Part shown: positions 34,288 through 44,745 of the stretch, piece after piece
Position numbering within the stretch: position 1 is the stretch's first letter
Layout: each line of letters starts with the position of its first letter
Assembly: GCF_002878395.1 (NCBI RefSeq)
Contig: NW_025851322.1
Span: 62,001-126,000, forward strand
Source of the DNA: Capsicum annuum
Lineage: Eukaryota; Streptophyta; Magnoliopsida; Solanales; Solanaceae
DNA: 64,000 nt
Reading direction: 5' to 3'
Notes under the pieces: model-generated
What the model saw: the letters and a program-made list of their open reading frames with translations, nothing else
What the model was told of the DNA's origin: nothing
Database searches by the model: none
Translations under genes and position numbers: made by a program

Positions 34288-34733
34288 TTAACCTTCCAAC
34301 CATCTTCAGATGATATATCCCTACGCTATGTAAAAATCGGAGACACTTCTTCTTTTCCTGAGCAGTGATATGTGATCGTGGACCACTTGTGAGTCAGCTA
34401 AGGTGGAAGGCCTCTTTATTTTGGAAGTTTATTACTTCTTGGTTTACTTTGTTTTATAAACTATTTCTCATAGTTTCTTTTGGCTATTGGTTGGGGCATG
34501 TCCCGACTTAGATCATTTTTTATTGGTAGAGGCTTTGTTGATACAGTGGATTGGGATTGGTTGTTAACATTCTTAGATTCCTTTGAGTTATTGATTATTT
34601 TATCTTTTTATATGTTCAAAATTCTGCTAATGTAGTTATATTGTGTTCTTTTGACTGGACAAAGGGAGTGGTTTTTGGTCCAAAGCGGACTTGAGATACT
34701 CATCACAGTCAGGCCCTGGTTCTGGTTGTGACA
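34288..34733 (+). repeat. K, LTR fragment (right part)
   Basis: It continues K after the D insertion. It contains ttggttggggcatgtcccga (34490-34509), similar to H's LTR at about 11020, and ends ggttctggttgtgaca at 34733, a plausible LTR 3' end. Confidence 0.5.
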
Positions 34734-34737
34734 AATG

Positions 34738-36122
34738 TGCAATGACCCTTCAGGTCATTTCTTATATTCTCACTTATTTTTATTTTTAGATTTTTCCAAT
34801 AGTTGCCCATGTCATTTATGACTTTTTAGAACTAATAGTTTAGTTACCGGGCAGTTCATTTGGTTTTTATAGACAAATCCTTGTTTGGAATTTTTCACTT
34901 GTTTGAATTGGCTACCGAGAAAGAATTTAAGCCAAACAACCTTGTATGTCAATTATAACTTTTCCGATAGCTCCAAAATGTCAATTTTATGCTAGGAGGT
35001 CTTTTGTTTTGGGTCCTGATGCACCTTGGCTTATTTTAACCTATTAGACAAAAGTTAAAAAAAAAGGATATGGGTGTACCCATTTCTAGTCGAAATAACC
35101 TCGGATGGAAATTTTGATAGCGCCATTAATTCTGAAATGTCAAATTTAGTACTGTAGCATAGTTTGTTTCCATATACGAGATTCCAACTAAATCATGAGC
35201 GGTTGGTAAAGACTTCAAAATATTCCAAGTCTTATCTGTAACATGTGTGATTTCTAATAGGGATCAAAAAGAGCAAAATAGTGAATCCCTTGTAAATAGG
35301 GAGCCAAAGGAGTGCAATCGTGAATCCTTTGGCAGGCCATCCAGATGTCGTGGTAAAGAAGCTCTAGGTCGTGATCGCCACTGATCCTGAAAGCCATAGT
35401 ATATTGTGATTACGATCCTTGGGTTGTGATAGTGACACCCGAATACATGTGATGGGTATAAATAAAGCCTTTTAAGCTTGTAGGGATTTAGGTGCTTGGG
35501 TAACGATTATTACGTGATTTTCCCTATAATTTGAGTTAAGATTCCTCCATTTTCATAATTGATTTTCCTCTTTTCATCCCTAAAATCCCTAAACCTTGGT
35601 GGCTTGATTTTAGCACCAATATAGATCGAATTTTACCCATTTTTAGGGTAATTACTCCTTGAGCATGAGAGACTATTGGGTTGGCTTCATAAATGTGATT
35701 TCCATAAATTGGACCTATTTTTGGTGTATTTTTGGACCCGAATCACAATGGTGCAATATGGGTATCATTATTCTCGTGTTGATGAGTATATTATGATTTT
35801 TATATCTTGGAATCTTACAGATACTTCTCGAAGAGAAAGTCTTTCATGGATTCTTTGAGCTTTCATTGACACCCAGGTAGGCTAGGTTTCCCCCTTCATA
35901 TATTGAGCTATGTTATAGTATTTGTATGATATTACATCAGATTTGGGATGGGTTTTTGGTGTTGGTGATCAAGTTGGAAATACTTGGGTTAGTTGGATCT
36001 TCTAGGCCATTTGAAAACCATAAATTAGGTGTTTTGGCTTAGTTGCTCAGTTCATGATTACAGTTCCCATCATAGGGATAATTAAGGTTTGTTTGACATC
36101 TAAAAGTATATTATATACCTTA
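34738..36122 (+). repeat. A 5' LTR, first part
   Basis: It starts tgcaatgacccttcaggtca, close to the F LTR start (tgtaatgaccctctaggtca at 54541). It matches G's LTR in reverse. It is interrupted at 36123 by B and resumes at 40469. No genes; the open frame at 35676-35858 is not recognisable. Confidence 0.75.
36118..36122. repeat. TSD of B, left copy (cctta)
   Basis: Identical to 40469-40473. Confidence 0.85.
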
Positions 36123-36797
36123 TGATAGCCTAATCGCTATGAACACACGAAAATGGTTACTAAGATACAAATTTCAGTAACCAAATAAAGATAAAACAAC
36201 ACATAGAATGGAGATGAAGAAGAAGAATGCTTGAAATTAAAGGATAGATAGAAAGACCCTTACTCCTATTCAATTATTAGAACTAGAAGATGTTTCAAAA
36301 TCTTCAATACACCTTACAAATAAGATTCAAAACCTTCCTCTTAGGTGACCCAAAGGAAACACTCTTCCTCAAGTACATCTTTCTTGCCAAATTATCCAAA
36401 ACAAGTGAAACCCTAACTTCAAATGTTCTTGGACCAATTTTCTGATTCTATGAGGTAAATTTAGAGACTAAAACTACAATATAAGAGTAATATCCAATTT
36501 CATCAAATTCGAATTAAAAGAGAAGCAAAATGGTCTATTTATACTATTACATGCCAAATGACAAAACTACCCTTAATGAGCTAAGGGAATTGGGCGCCTC
36601 TTAAGTGTTTCCTTGGAGTAGAAAATGTCTTCATTAACCTTCACTTGACGCACCTATTGAGTGAATAAGTTCCCCTTCTTCCTTTTCTTGACCAAGGCTT
36701 CAAAATACACCGAAAATTCTTCAATTTCTTGCTAATTCCAAAGCCTTGACCCCCTTGATAATTCCTTGTACTTTTGATGATCCTTGTGCTTGTATCA
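36123..36797 (-). repeat. B 3' LTR (left)
   Basis: 675 bp. It includes a TATA box read on the minus strand as TATAAATA (36543-36536). It is bordered inside by caagatggagagga (minus strand), the likely polypurine tract. Confidence 0.85.
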
Positions 36798-37019
36798 TCC
36801 TCTCCATCTTGAAGGAATTTGTCCTCAAATTCAGATCTTGAAAAAAAAAGAGAGATCAAAACAAACACACAATCTTCTTGGTAGGAGGGTTAGTATTAGT
36901 AACACACTCATATCACCAACCCATGGTTGCTCACACTTGATATATACCCCCACATATCCTTAATATTTGACATGAAATGCTTAGCATAAATGAAAAAAAA
37001 GACATGAATAGCATTAATA

Positions 37020-37787
37020 TCAAAAGATAAGTGAGCATGACCAGCAATTATAACCTTCACACCTCAAGAGTATTTCGGGGTCAAATGGGATCCATGGATA
37101 AGGACTTATGCCGAGATCGCCCACTCCTTTCACTAGGTTACCAAGCCCACGATCATTCAAGGCATCACCCACCACATGGAAAAACACAAGGCCACAATGA
37201 ACAATATATTTATAAGGGATTTTATCACACAAGTTCAAAGGACCATGTTCCATATCAAGACCATCATTACTATCATCAACACTAACTTGAAAGTTTTTAA
37301 TCACACCCTTCTCATGTTCAAGTGGTGAACTAGTTTTAAGTGTAAGTTGATTATGGTGCAAATTAAGGAAGATATTAATATAAGAATCATGCACCCATAT
37401 GTCAAACAAACTCGAACCCAACACACTAGAGTGTACATCACAACATTTCAAGCTCAAAAAAGTGCATGGGCTAACCTTAGGAGTTTTGTTCACAACTAAA
37501 GAGCTACCAAGTAAATAAGAATGCACTTTTAAACCCATAACCACTTCACAAGACACTAAATCACAACATTTTAAGTTCAAGGAAATGTAGGAAGTAGTGA
37601 TGTTACCTCGGATTAGACTTGGGCAGTCCACTAGTTTGGAGCTTTCAGCCATTGGTGCCTTTGGAACTCCCACATGTTTAAGATGGAGATCTTTTGAATT
37701 CTCCCTTGGAAATATATCTTTTTGTACCTTCAAGTAAGAAAAATCAATGCTAGGAAAAATGCTATCACTCGGGTTGCTAAGTAACAA
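37020..37787 (-). CDS. Uncharacterised 255-residue ORF of element B
   Basis: This is the longest clean minus-strand frame in B and I do not recognise it. It lies between the gag remnant and the 3' LTR, where pol would be in an autonomous element. The sequence has an internal repeat: SLNLKCCDLVSCEV...LGSSLVV (middle) and SLKCCDVHSSVLGSSLFD about 45 residues later, each with a CC pair and a GSSL. The C-terminal part is rich in aromatic and Cys residues (YPWIPFDPEILLRCEGYNCW). The same frame extends upstream, past one stop, into a charged linker (EEYEENRENEREVMGSEVRM, about 37890-37830), so the Met at 37787 is probably internal. No signal peptide or clear membrane segment was seen. It could be a captured host fragment or a family-specific accessory protein. 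Confidence 0.5.
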   Translation of the reverse strand: MLLSNPSDSIFPSIDFSYLKVQKDIFPRENSKDLHLKHVGVPKAPMAESSKLVDCPSLIRGNITTSYISLNLKCCDLVSCEVVMGLKVHSYLLGSSLVVNKTPKVSPCTFLSLKCCDVHSSVLGSSLFDIWVHDSYINIFLNLHHNQLTLKTSSPLEHEKGVIKNFQVSVDDSNDGLDMEHGPLNLCDKIPYKYIVHCGLVFFHVVGDALNDRGLGNLVKGVGDLGISPYPWIPFDPEILLRCEGYNCWSCSLIF

Positions 37788-37999
37788 ATGTTCTTAGAGG
37801 ACAAGATCAACAATCAAGCATTTTTCTTCCATCCTAACTTCACTACCCATGACTTCCCTTTCATTTTCCCTATTTTCTTCATATTCTTCTTGCACTTCAC
37901 CATCTACTTTCTGTCTATCTTGAATTCTCTTTTCTCCTCTTCTTCTACTTGGATGAAGCGAATTTGGTTTAGTGTGGTTTGGAGAGGGGGTATCGGCTT

Positions 38000-38544
38000 T
38001 GGTTGAAGATGAATTTGGGTTGGTGGCTATGGATTTGGTAAAGGTTAGGATACTTAGTTTTGATGGGTTTGAACTTGTGGAGGTATGTGGTTCGGATTTT
38101 GTGGTGGAGTTTGAATTCCAAGTCCCTCTTATTGGACTTGGTTCATTTGGTGAGGTGCTGGCCTTTGTAGGGTCCGGTTAGGAGAGGTTTGGGACTGGTT
38201 TAGTGGCTAGTTTTGTGGAGCTTGTGGAGGATTAAGCATCTGGTGGAGGTTTTTGGGGGTTACAATCATGGAAGAGTTATTGGCTTGGACACTAGAGGAT
38301 GCATGGTAGGGAATAGGAGTAGAAGGTCGTGAGTTCCTCCTACTTTCAACACGATCAAGTCTTCCACTAAAAGTGGAAATTTCAGTCTGCATAGCATCTA
38401 TATCACTCTTCATGTTTCTTCTCAAGTCATCATGACTATCTTCCATTCTTTGAGCAAAATTCGATCCAAGGCATCAATCCGAGCCATCAAGGCTCAAATA
38501 GTATCATTTGCCAATGGTTGGGAAGTAGTACCCTTGGATTCCAT
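38000..38544 (-). pseudogene. B gag N-terminal remnant
   Basis: The ATG at 38544 (ATGGAATCC) starts a reading that meets an in-frame TGA after about 16 codons. After a one-base shift it continues as MEDSHDDLRRNMKSDIDAMQ and TEISTFSGRLDRVESRRNSR (from 38446) to a TAG at about 38207. Beyond the stop the reading (PNRTLQRPAPHQMNQVQ, GLGIQTPPQNPN) still aligns with C at 51970-52070, then similarity is lost. The capsid core and zinc knuckle found in C are missing. Confidence 0.8.
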
Positions 38545-38569
38545 GTTAAATGTACCTAAGAAGAAGCAA

Positions 38570-39778
38570 AAAACAGCAAAGATAAAACCAACAAAATGAA
38601 CAAACGAGTTAGTTCAAGGAGGACTCACCACACTCTCACTCAACCTTACCTCACACTTGGCTACACAAGTGTTGAATAATTAGCAATACTTGGCAAGTTA
38701 CTTGAGTGGTGAGAAGCTTTGGTATGAAATCGATCTTTTTTTAATGACTCAAATAAAGTGATGCACAAACTTGAACTAAGAAAACACTATGAATTAAAAC
38801 AAAAAAAGCACACAAAAACTAAGACACAAAACAATGGACTCTAATCTAATTACCAAACTAGTAGGCACTTACTAACTTTCTAATTAGTGATAGAACCAAC
38901 AAAATTGAAACTAGAAACAACAATTAGAAACTAGGAAATCTAAATTTGAACTCAATCGATTGGTCACCAAAGTGATGACATGGCGGCTTGTAATTGGACG
39001 TCACTTTTCAAAATTTTCAAATCTCAATTCACTTATGTTGGTCAAACACACTTAGGAGAATAATAAATTTCGTTTAGGAGTGAAAAATTAAAGGTTTGGA
39101 GCCCTTTTGGAGCTTTAAATGAATTCAAAATGGACTGGTCCCCCCTTGTACTTTCAATTGTACTTTGATATTCCCTTTGTCCCCTCTTCTTTTGGAAGAT
39201 TATGAATATGCTAGGGAATATAATTTGTACAAACAACTTTCACCTTCTCTGTATTTCTTTTTGTAGTTCAAACTAGGACTTTGAATATTCTTCTTCAACA
39301 AGTTTTGAAGATGATGAAGAACAATATGAATAATCAAGAGTTGACCAAGGTTTGACGACTTGTCAAATGAACCCTAAATTCAATTTTTCTTTAAGATCTA
39401 GATTTCATTTGCCAAGACAATATCAAATATCAACAAATCCGCCACAAAACTTCATAAATATCACAAGCCACACGAAATCCACCCACAAAAAGCTTCAAAC
39501 ATATTTTCAACAATGGTGGAATGCACAAACACAATCGGTTCTTGCTCAAAACTTAGATATATACACGCTATTTGCTAGAGAGAAAGGATATAGAACTATA
39601 AACCTTCAAAAAACAATAAAAAGTTGTGGATCTAACTTATAAATTTTGAATCTACAACAAACACACAATACAACACCTTTTTTTTGTATTTTCGAATTTT
39701 TGACTCTTTTTTGTTGAGATTTTCTTAATAAGAACACTAAAACCAAGATTTAGGGATGTTGGAACAACCCTAAACAAG
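38570..39778 (-). other. B leader (5' untranslated) region
   Basis: About 1.2 kb between the primer-binding site and the gag start, matching C's leader at about 50355-51600. The open frame 39352-39642 on the opposite strand is not supported. Confidence 0.65.
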
Positions 39779-39792
39779 CCTTTGATACAAAA
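39779..39792 (-). promoter_or_regulatory. B primer-binding site
   Basis: The minus strand reads ttgtatcaaaggc next to the 5' LTR. It resembles the initiator-Met tRNA complement tggtatcagagcc, with four changes. The equivalent site in C is closer (tggtatcaaatc). Confidence 0.6.
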
Positions 39793-40468
39793 TTATAGCC
39801 GAAATACTACCAAACACACGAAATTGGCTACTAAGATGCAAATTCTAGCTACCAAATAAAGAAAAAACAACACATAGAATGGAGATGAAGAAGAAGAATG
39901 CTTGAAATTAAAGGATAGATAGAAAGATCCTTACTTCTATTCAATGATTAGCACTAGAAGATATTTCAAAATATTCAAAACACCTCATAAATAAGAGTTC
40001 AAACCATCCTCTTAGGTGACCCAAAGTAAACACTCTTCCTCAAGTACACCTTTCTTGCCAAATTATCCAAAACAAGTAAAACCCTAACTTCAAATGTTCT
40101 TGGACCAATTTTCAGATTCTAAGAGCTAAACTTAGAGACTAAAACTACAATATAAGAGTAATATCTAATTTCATCAAAGTCTAATTAAAAGAGAAGCAAA
40201 ATGGTCTATTTATACTATTACATGCCAAATGATAAAACAACCCTTAATGAGATAAGGGAATTGGGCAACACTTAAGTGTTTCCATGGAGTGAAAAATTTC
40301 TTCATTAACATTAACTTGAGGTGCCTATTGAGTGAATAAGTTCCCCTCCTTCCTTCTCTTGACCAAGGCTTCAAAATACTCCAAAAAGTCTTCAATTGCT
40401 TGAAAATTCTGAAGCCTTGACCCCCTTAATAATTCCTTGTACTTTTGATGCCCCTTCTGCTTGTATCA
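39793..40468 (-). repeat. B 5' LTR (right)
   Basis: 676 bp, partner of 36123-36797. TATAAATA on the minus strand is at 40214-40207. Confidence 0.85.
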
Positions 40469-41886
40469 CCTTAGTCATGTCCATAGTATAAATTTATTAG
40501 TATTTGATTTTGAGGATTTAGTACTGGGCCCTTTGACCCACCTCAGTCTAAGATTTGTGTTAGCTATTGAAAACCTTTTATACGCTTGTTGTACGTCTTA
40601 AAATTTTATTACTAAGGTAATATTGAGAATATTTGGAACCTTATAGTGATGATGGGTATAATATTGAGAGTTGAGGTTTATTGATTATGCTATTGATTAT
40701 GTTATCAATTATACTAGTGATTTTGCTAATGAACGGTTATGATTATGATATTACTTATGATATTGAATATATATATTTATCATTTCATATATGGATATTG
40801 AATATAAAATTGATGTTATACCTACTGGTCCAAGTCTTGGTAATAATGATAATATGTTGATATACTACCAGTTCAAGTCTGGATATTTGTAATGATATTG
40901 ATGACATATACCTAGTTTATGCTTAGGAGATTATAGTGATATTGATTATAGGATTAATGGTTTGAGTCCATATATCTCTATTATATTAATAATGATATTG
41001 TGGGATGAAATCAATCATAATGATCCTTATGATAGTGGTCGTGGATTATGATAGTGATGATATGTGTAGGTTTCATGATCGGAGGTGGGAATTATTGCAA
41101 TGTGGTTTGATATAGATGTATTTTGGTTGTACCATATGCATGGGTAAATGATGATGGTTTAGATTATACTATCTTTGTTTGTACCCTCCATTCTTATGTA
41201 GCCTGCATTAGGTTATTTACTTTTCAATACTTATTAGCCTATGAGGGCTAATTTTGTAGTTATAATTGTATGTGTTTATTCTTTAGGTAATATTACAATA
41301 TTGCCTATTTACTTATTTATGTACAATGATTTAGGAGTTGTTTTAGGTTTAACTCTACCTTCACTTACATATGTTATCTTGCATTTTATCATATTTATAT
41401 CATAATTTAGCTCAGTCGATCAATGATGCCTACTAACTACATGTGGTTTTGGTACTCATACTACACTTTTATACTATTTGGTATAGATCCAAGTAATAGT
41501 TGTCATCATTGATCCAAGGATCATCCTATCTTGGATTTTGGAGATAGGGTGAGCTCATGGAGTTGAAGTTGCCCCATTTCCTTCTATCTATCTATGTCTA
41601 TTCTATAGTTTTGAGATTGGATTGTATTAATGGTTTTTGACTTGGGTTGTATTTATAGTAGCTCTTGCACTACCTCTTTTAGGTCATGGGATGGTTTTCT
41701 ATATTATCGCTGCCTTTAAACTATATATATGGTCTTACTTATTTCTTGGGTTAAATTGTCTAATTAACAATTTTGTGAGGCAAGTTCCACCAAGTTAACC
41801 CATTGTGAATAACTCTAGGTTAAGATTCATCTTACCTACTTGCGGGGGTTTAGTAGGTGTCATCATGACTCAAAATTTGATCATAA
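40469..41886 (+). repeat. A 5' LTR, second part
   Basis: The A LTR resumes after the B insertion (TSD 40469-40473). It includes diverged gatattgat-type repeats (about 40650-41060) and the agctcagtcgatcaatgatg block (41410-41430) shared with G. It ends around 41886 (ttgatcataa), directly before the primer-site remnant aatttgtattagggcctagg. Confidence 0.75.
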
Positions 41887-41887
41887 A

Positions 41888-41907
41888 AAATTTGTATTAG
41901 GGCCTAG
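41888..41907 (+). promoter_or_regulatory. A primer-binding site remnant
   Basis: tttgtattagggcctagg resembles the initiator-Met primer site ttggtatcagagcctagg. The F equivalent is tttatattagatcctagg at about 60586-60603, in the same position next to the LTR. Confidence 0.55.
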
Positions 41908-42089
41908 GTTACACAAGTATTATTGGTACAAGAGCAAGTGTCTAGTAGAGTCCTGTAGATCAGAACAATAATGTTTTTTCGTATATTTTAGAGGCTCTAC
42001 GGTATTCTTACAATTCTTTACTTCTTTTACTATTTTTTTAAGAGTCTGAGTTGGTTTACAGAATATTCTTTTTACTTCACTCTTTCACA

Positions 42090-43100
42090 AATGACTAGGA
42101 CACAGCTACCACTACACGAGATGAGGGTCCCAAGAATGAACCTTAGGATCCTACTCCTTTTATTGGATGGCCCATAAGTTATGGATAGCAGTGAGAGATG
42201 TCCCCAGCTAGGGGCCAGGATAGGGGGCCTTTGCTAGACCATATTCCAACTCCCAAGCCAGGTATTTATTTGCCTCAGTCGATGGTGGGCCAGGGACCAG
42301 ACTAGGCTACACCAAAGTTTATTTCTTCTTCAGTGCTCAGGGATGCTTTGGTTAAGTTTTTGGGGTTGGTTTGTGGATCATCATATGACGGTGCCTAATC
42401 TACAGATCAGAGTATTACTGAGGCTCCTAGAGTTGAGGTTCCTCTTGTGCAGGTAGTTGCTCAGCTCGTAGTTACTCAACCTTCTATGTCCTCCGAGGAG
42501 TAGAAGATGTTAGGTAGATTCTTGATATTTCCTTCACCTAGTTTTTCTGGTGCATCGAGCGAGGAGCATAAGAGTTTCTATTTAATTATGTGATAGGCTC
42601 CATATTTTGGGCCTAGTTGAGGTTCGTGGTGTGGATTACACTACTTTTTAGTTGGACTTAGCTTTTTGACATTATTAGAGAGGTCATCTTGATTCTAGGC
42701 TAGCTGGATCTTCTTGTTCTCCACGGGCTTAGTTCTCTGAAATTTTCTTGGAGAAATATGTGCCTCACATCCTTATGGATTATTTAATGGAATATTTCAT
42801 AAGATTAGAGCAGGGCTCCATGATGGTTATGGAGTATGAGGTTTATTTTCATGAATTTTCCTGGCATGCTACTTCTATTCTGGATACTGAGTATGAGAGA
42901 GTTCATTGCTTTATTTAGGGATTAAGACTTCTCTTTCGTATGTCTACTTAAAGTTTGTTTGTTGTGGGTAGATCTTCTACTAAGGTTTTTAATCATGCTT
43001 AGGTGATGGATAAAATTCATCATGAGGCCCAAAAGGACAGTGATAAGAGGATGAGATATCAAGGTAGTTTTAGTGAGAGTCGTAGTAGCTTTTATTAAAA
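42090..43100 (+). pseudogene. A gag pseudogene
   Basis: The readable N-terminal part includes TRDEGPKNEP and KMLGRFLIFPSPSFSGASSE. The capsid core is clearer: FSEIFLEKYVPHILMDYLME, FIRLEQGSMMVMEYEVYFHE, WHATSILDTEYERVHCFI (about 42730-42918), then KVFNHA and VMDKIHHEAQKDSDKRMRYQ. Stops are scattered. This copy shows the order that is broken by H in element G. No CCHC knuckle could be confirmed. Confidence 0.8.
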
Positions 43101-43489
43101 CAATACTTTAGATTATTGATGGAGGTCAATTTAGTGTCACTAATTGCCTAGGTCAGGGAGTGGATAGTCTTTAGGGGGTTCATGTTCTGGTTATTATAGG
43201 TAAGGTGGCTATTCTGGGTCAAACGGATCTTTTTGTTCTGGATCAGTTCATGGGACAGGCTATAGTTTTGGGGGTTCTGGGCATAATTTGTGAGAGTACT
43301 CTAGTCGTGGGACAGTTGTTGTTTTAGCTCAGATTGTTGCCCTATACTAGCAGTTTATCCTTTCTCTAGAGATTATCCACAAGGTCGTAGGTGTTGTCCC
43401 CAAGGGTTTTGAGTTGGTTCTCAGGAAGTTAGGATAGGAGATTAGTCAAGATCCTAGCCACATAACAGGTATGGTCAATTGTATATGGT

Positions 43490-44360
43490 GCCTGCTAGAC
43501 CCGAGGCTGAGTCGCTAGATGTTGTTGTCACAAGTATGATTCTGGCATGCCATCAATCGGCCTATGCTTTATATGATATGGGATCTACTTTTATATATGT
43601 ATACTTGTTATGCTCCACAGTTTGAATTATCTTAGGATTTATTACCCATGTTATTACGTGTATCTATTCACATAGGTGATTTTAGTAGTGGATCAAGTTT
43701 TTAGATCTAGTGTTGTAATTATTAGAGATATTGTTGCTCATGCTGATCTCATTATATTGGACATGGTTTTTTTATCTACTTCTATGCATGGACTGGTTAT
43801 CCCACTATCAGGAGATCATGGATTATTTTATTAAGATTGTTACTTATCCATGCCTGGAATACCCCAGTCGTGTGGCAAGGAGCTATTATCTGAGGGTAGA
43901 TGGGGATTATTTCTTATATATGTGCTAGGTGGATTATTTTAAGGGGTTATGAATCTTATATTTCTTATTTTTGTGATTTTAGTATCGAGAGCCTGTCTCT
44001 TGACTCTATTCCTATAGTCCGTGAGTTAGTTGTGTTTTTCCTACCGATCTGCCTGGTATACCTACTGCCTATGAGATTTAATTTGTTATTGATCTTGAGC
44101 CTTGTACCCAACCTATTTATATAGAATCTTACCTATGGCTACTACCAAGCGTAAAGAGTTGAATTCTAAGTTTCAGGATCTTCTAGGAAATAGTTTTATT
44201 AAATCGAGTATATGTCCTTAAAGAGCACCTATGTTGTCTGTGCAGAAGAAAATGGCCCAATACGGATGAGTATTGATTATCGGCCACTTAATAATGTAAA
44301 GGTTAATAACCATTATCCTATGCCTCATATAAATGACTTGTTTGACCAACTTCTGCGTAC
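43490..44360 (+). pseudogene. A protease and truncated reverse transcriptase
   Basis: The protease is marked by SAYALYDMGSTFIYVY (about 43558-43605), with the catalytic Asp in DMGS. RT begins with TTKRKELNSKFQDLLGNSFI (about 44140-44205) and continues with GPIRMSIDYRPLNNVKVNNH, then YPMPHINDLFDQLL (about 44254-44358). The element stops there, before the palm catalytic motif. The following sequence is an inverted LTR piece, so A was truncated by a rearrangement. Confidence 0.8.
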
Positions 44361-44403
44361 AGTGCCATTGACATTTCAATCCAAAGTTGTTTTGATGAAA
44401 TAT

Positions 44404-44745
44404 AGGCCCCACATTTAAAGGCCTCTTTTACCAAAATCAGTCCAACTTCCCAAAATGAGTTTGGATGCCTTGGGACCCATCCTAGACTAAAATTGATGTT
44501 CTGGAGCTGATGGATCTGTCTGAATTGACATAATAAGTTCATTAAACTAAAGTTAATGCCCGATAGCTAATCTTTACGAATGATGATTTTAGAATAAGGA
44601 ATTGTCTCTAAATAAAAATGAATATCCCCATAACCAAACTATCAGCTCCAGTAAGTCAGAAATTACTTGGTGTAGCTATAGGAAAGAACAACATGGTAAA
44701 AATTTGTGAATCACTATCTGATTTCATGAGTCACGATGGAACCTA
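44404..44745 (-). repeat. Inverted fragment of an A-family LTR
   Basis: Read on the minus strand, about 44480-44420 (ggtcccaaggcatccaaact, then cattttggg) matches the F LTR at about 54795-54830. About 44655-44595 (ggagctgatagtttggttat, then ggggatattcattttt) matches the A LTR at about 34832-34875. It is the upstream end of an LTR in opposite orientation to A. Confidence 0.6.

Larger units (their letters stand above)
36123..40468 (-). mobile_element. Element B: gag-type non-autonomous LTR retrotransposon
   Basis: In plus-strand reading it starts tgatagcctaatcg and ends cttgtatca, flanked by a perfect TSD cctta (36118-36122 and 40469-40473). LTRs are 36123-36797 and 39793-40468. The internal region holds a 5' piece of gag and a 255-codon open frame of unknown function, both on the minus strand, and no pol. 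It belongs to the same family as C, with the same LTR and the same gag start. Terminal-repeat elements carrying only gag are a known plant class (TR-GAG); membership is inferred. Confidence 0.9.

Noticed and set aside
37031..37285. 84-codon plus-strand frame
   Set aside because: It is antisense to the 255-codon frame of B, which is longer, in element orientation and continuous with an upstream linker.
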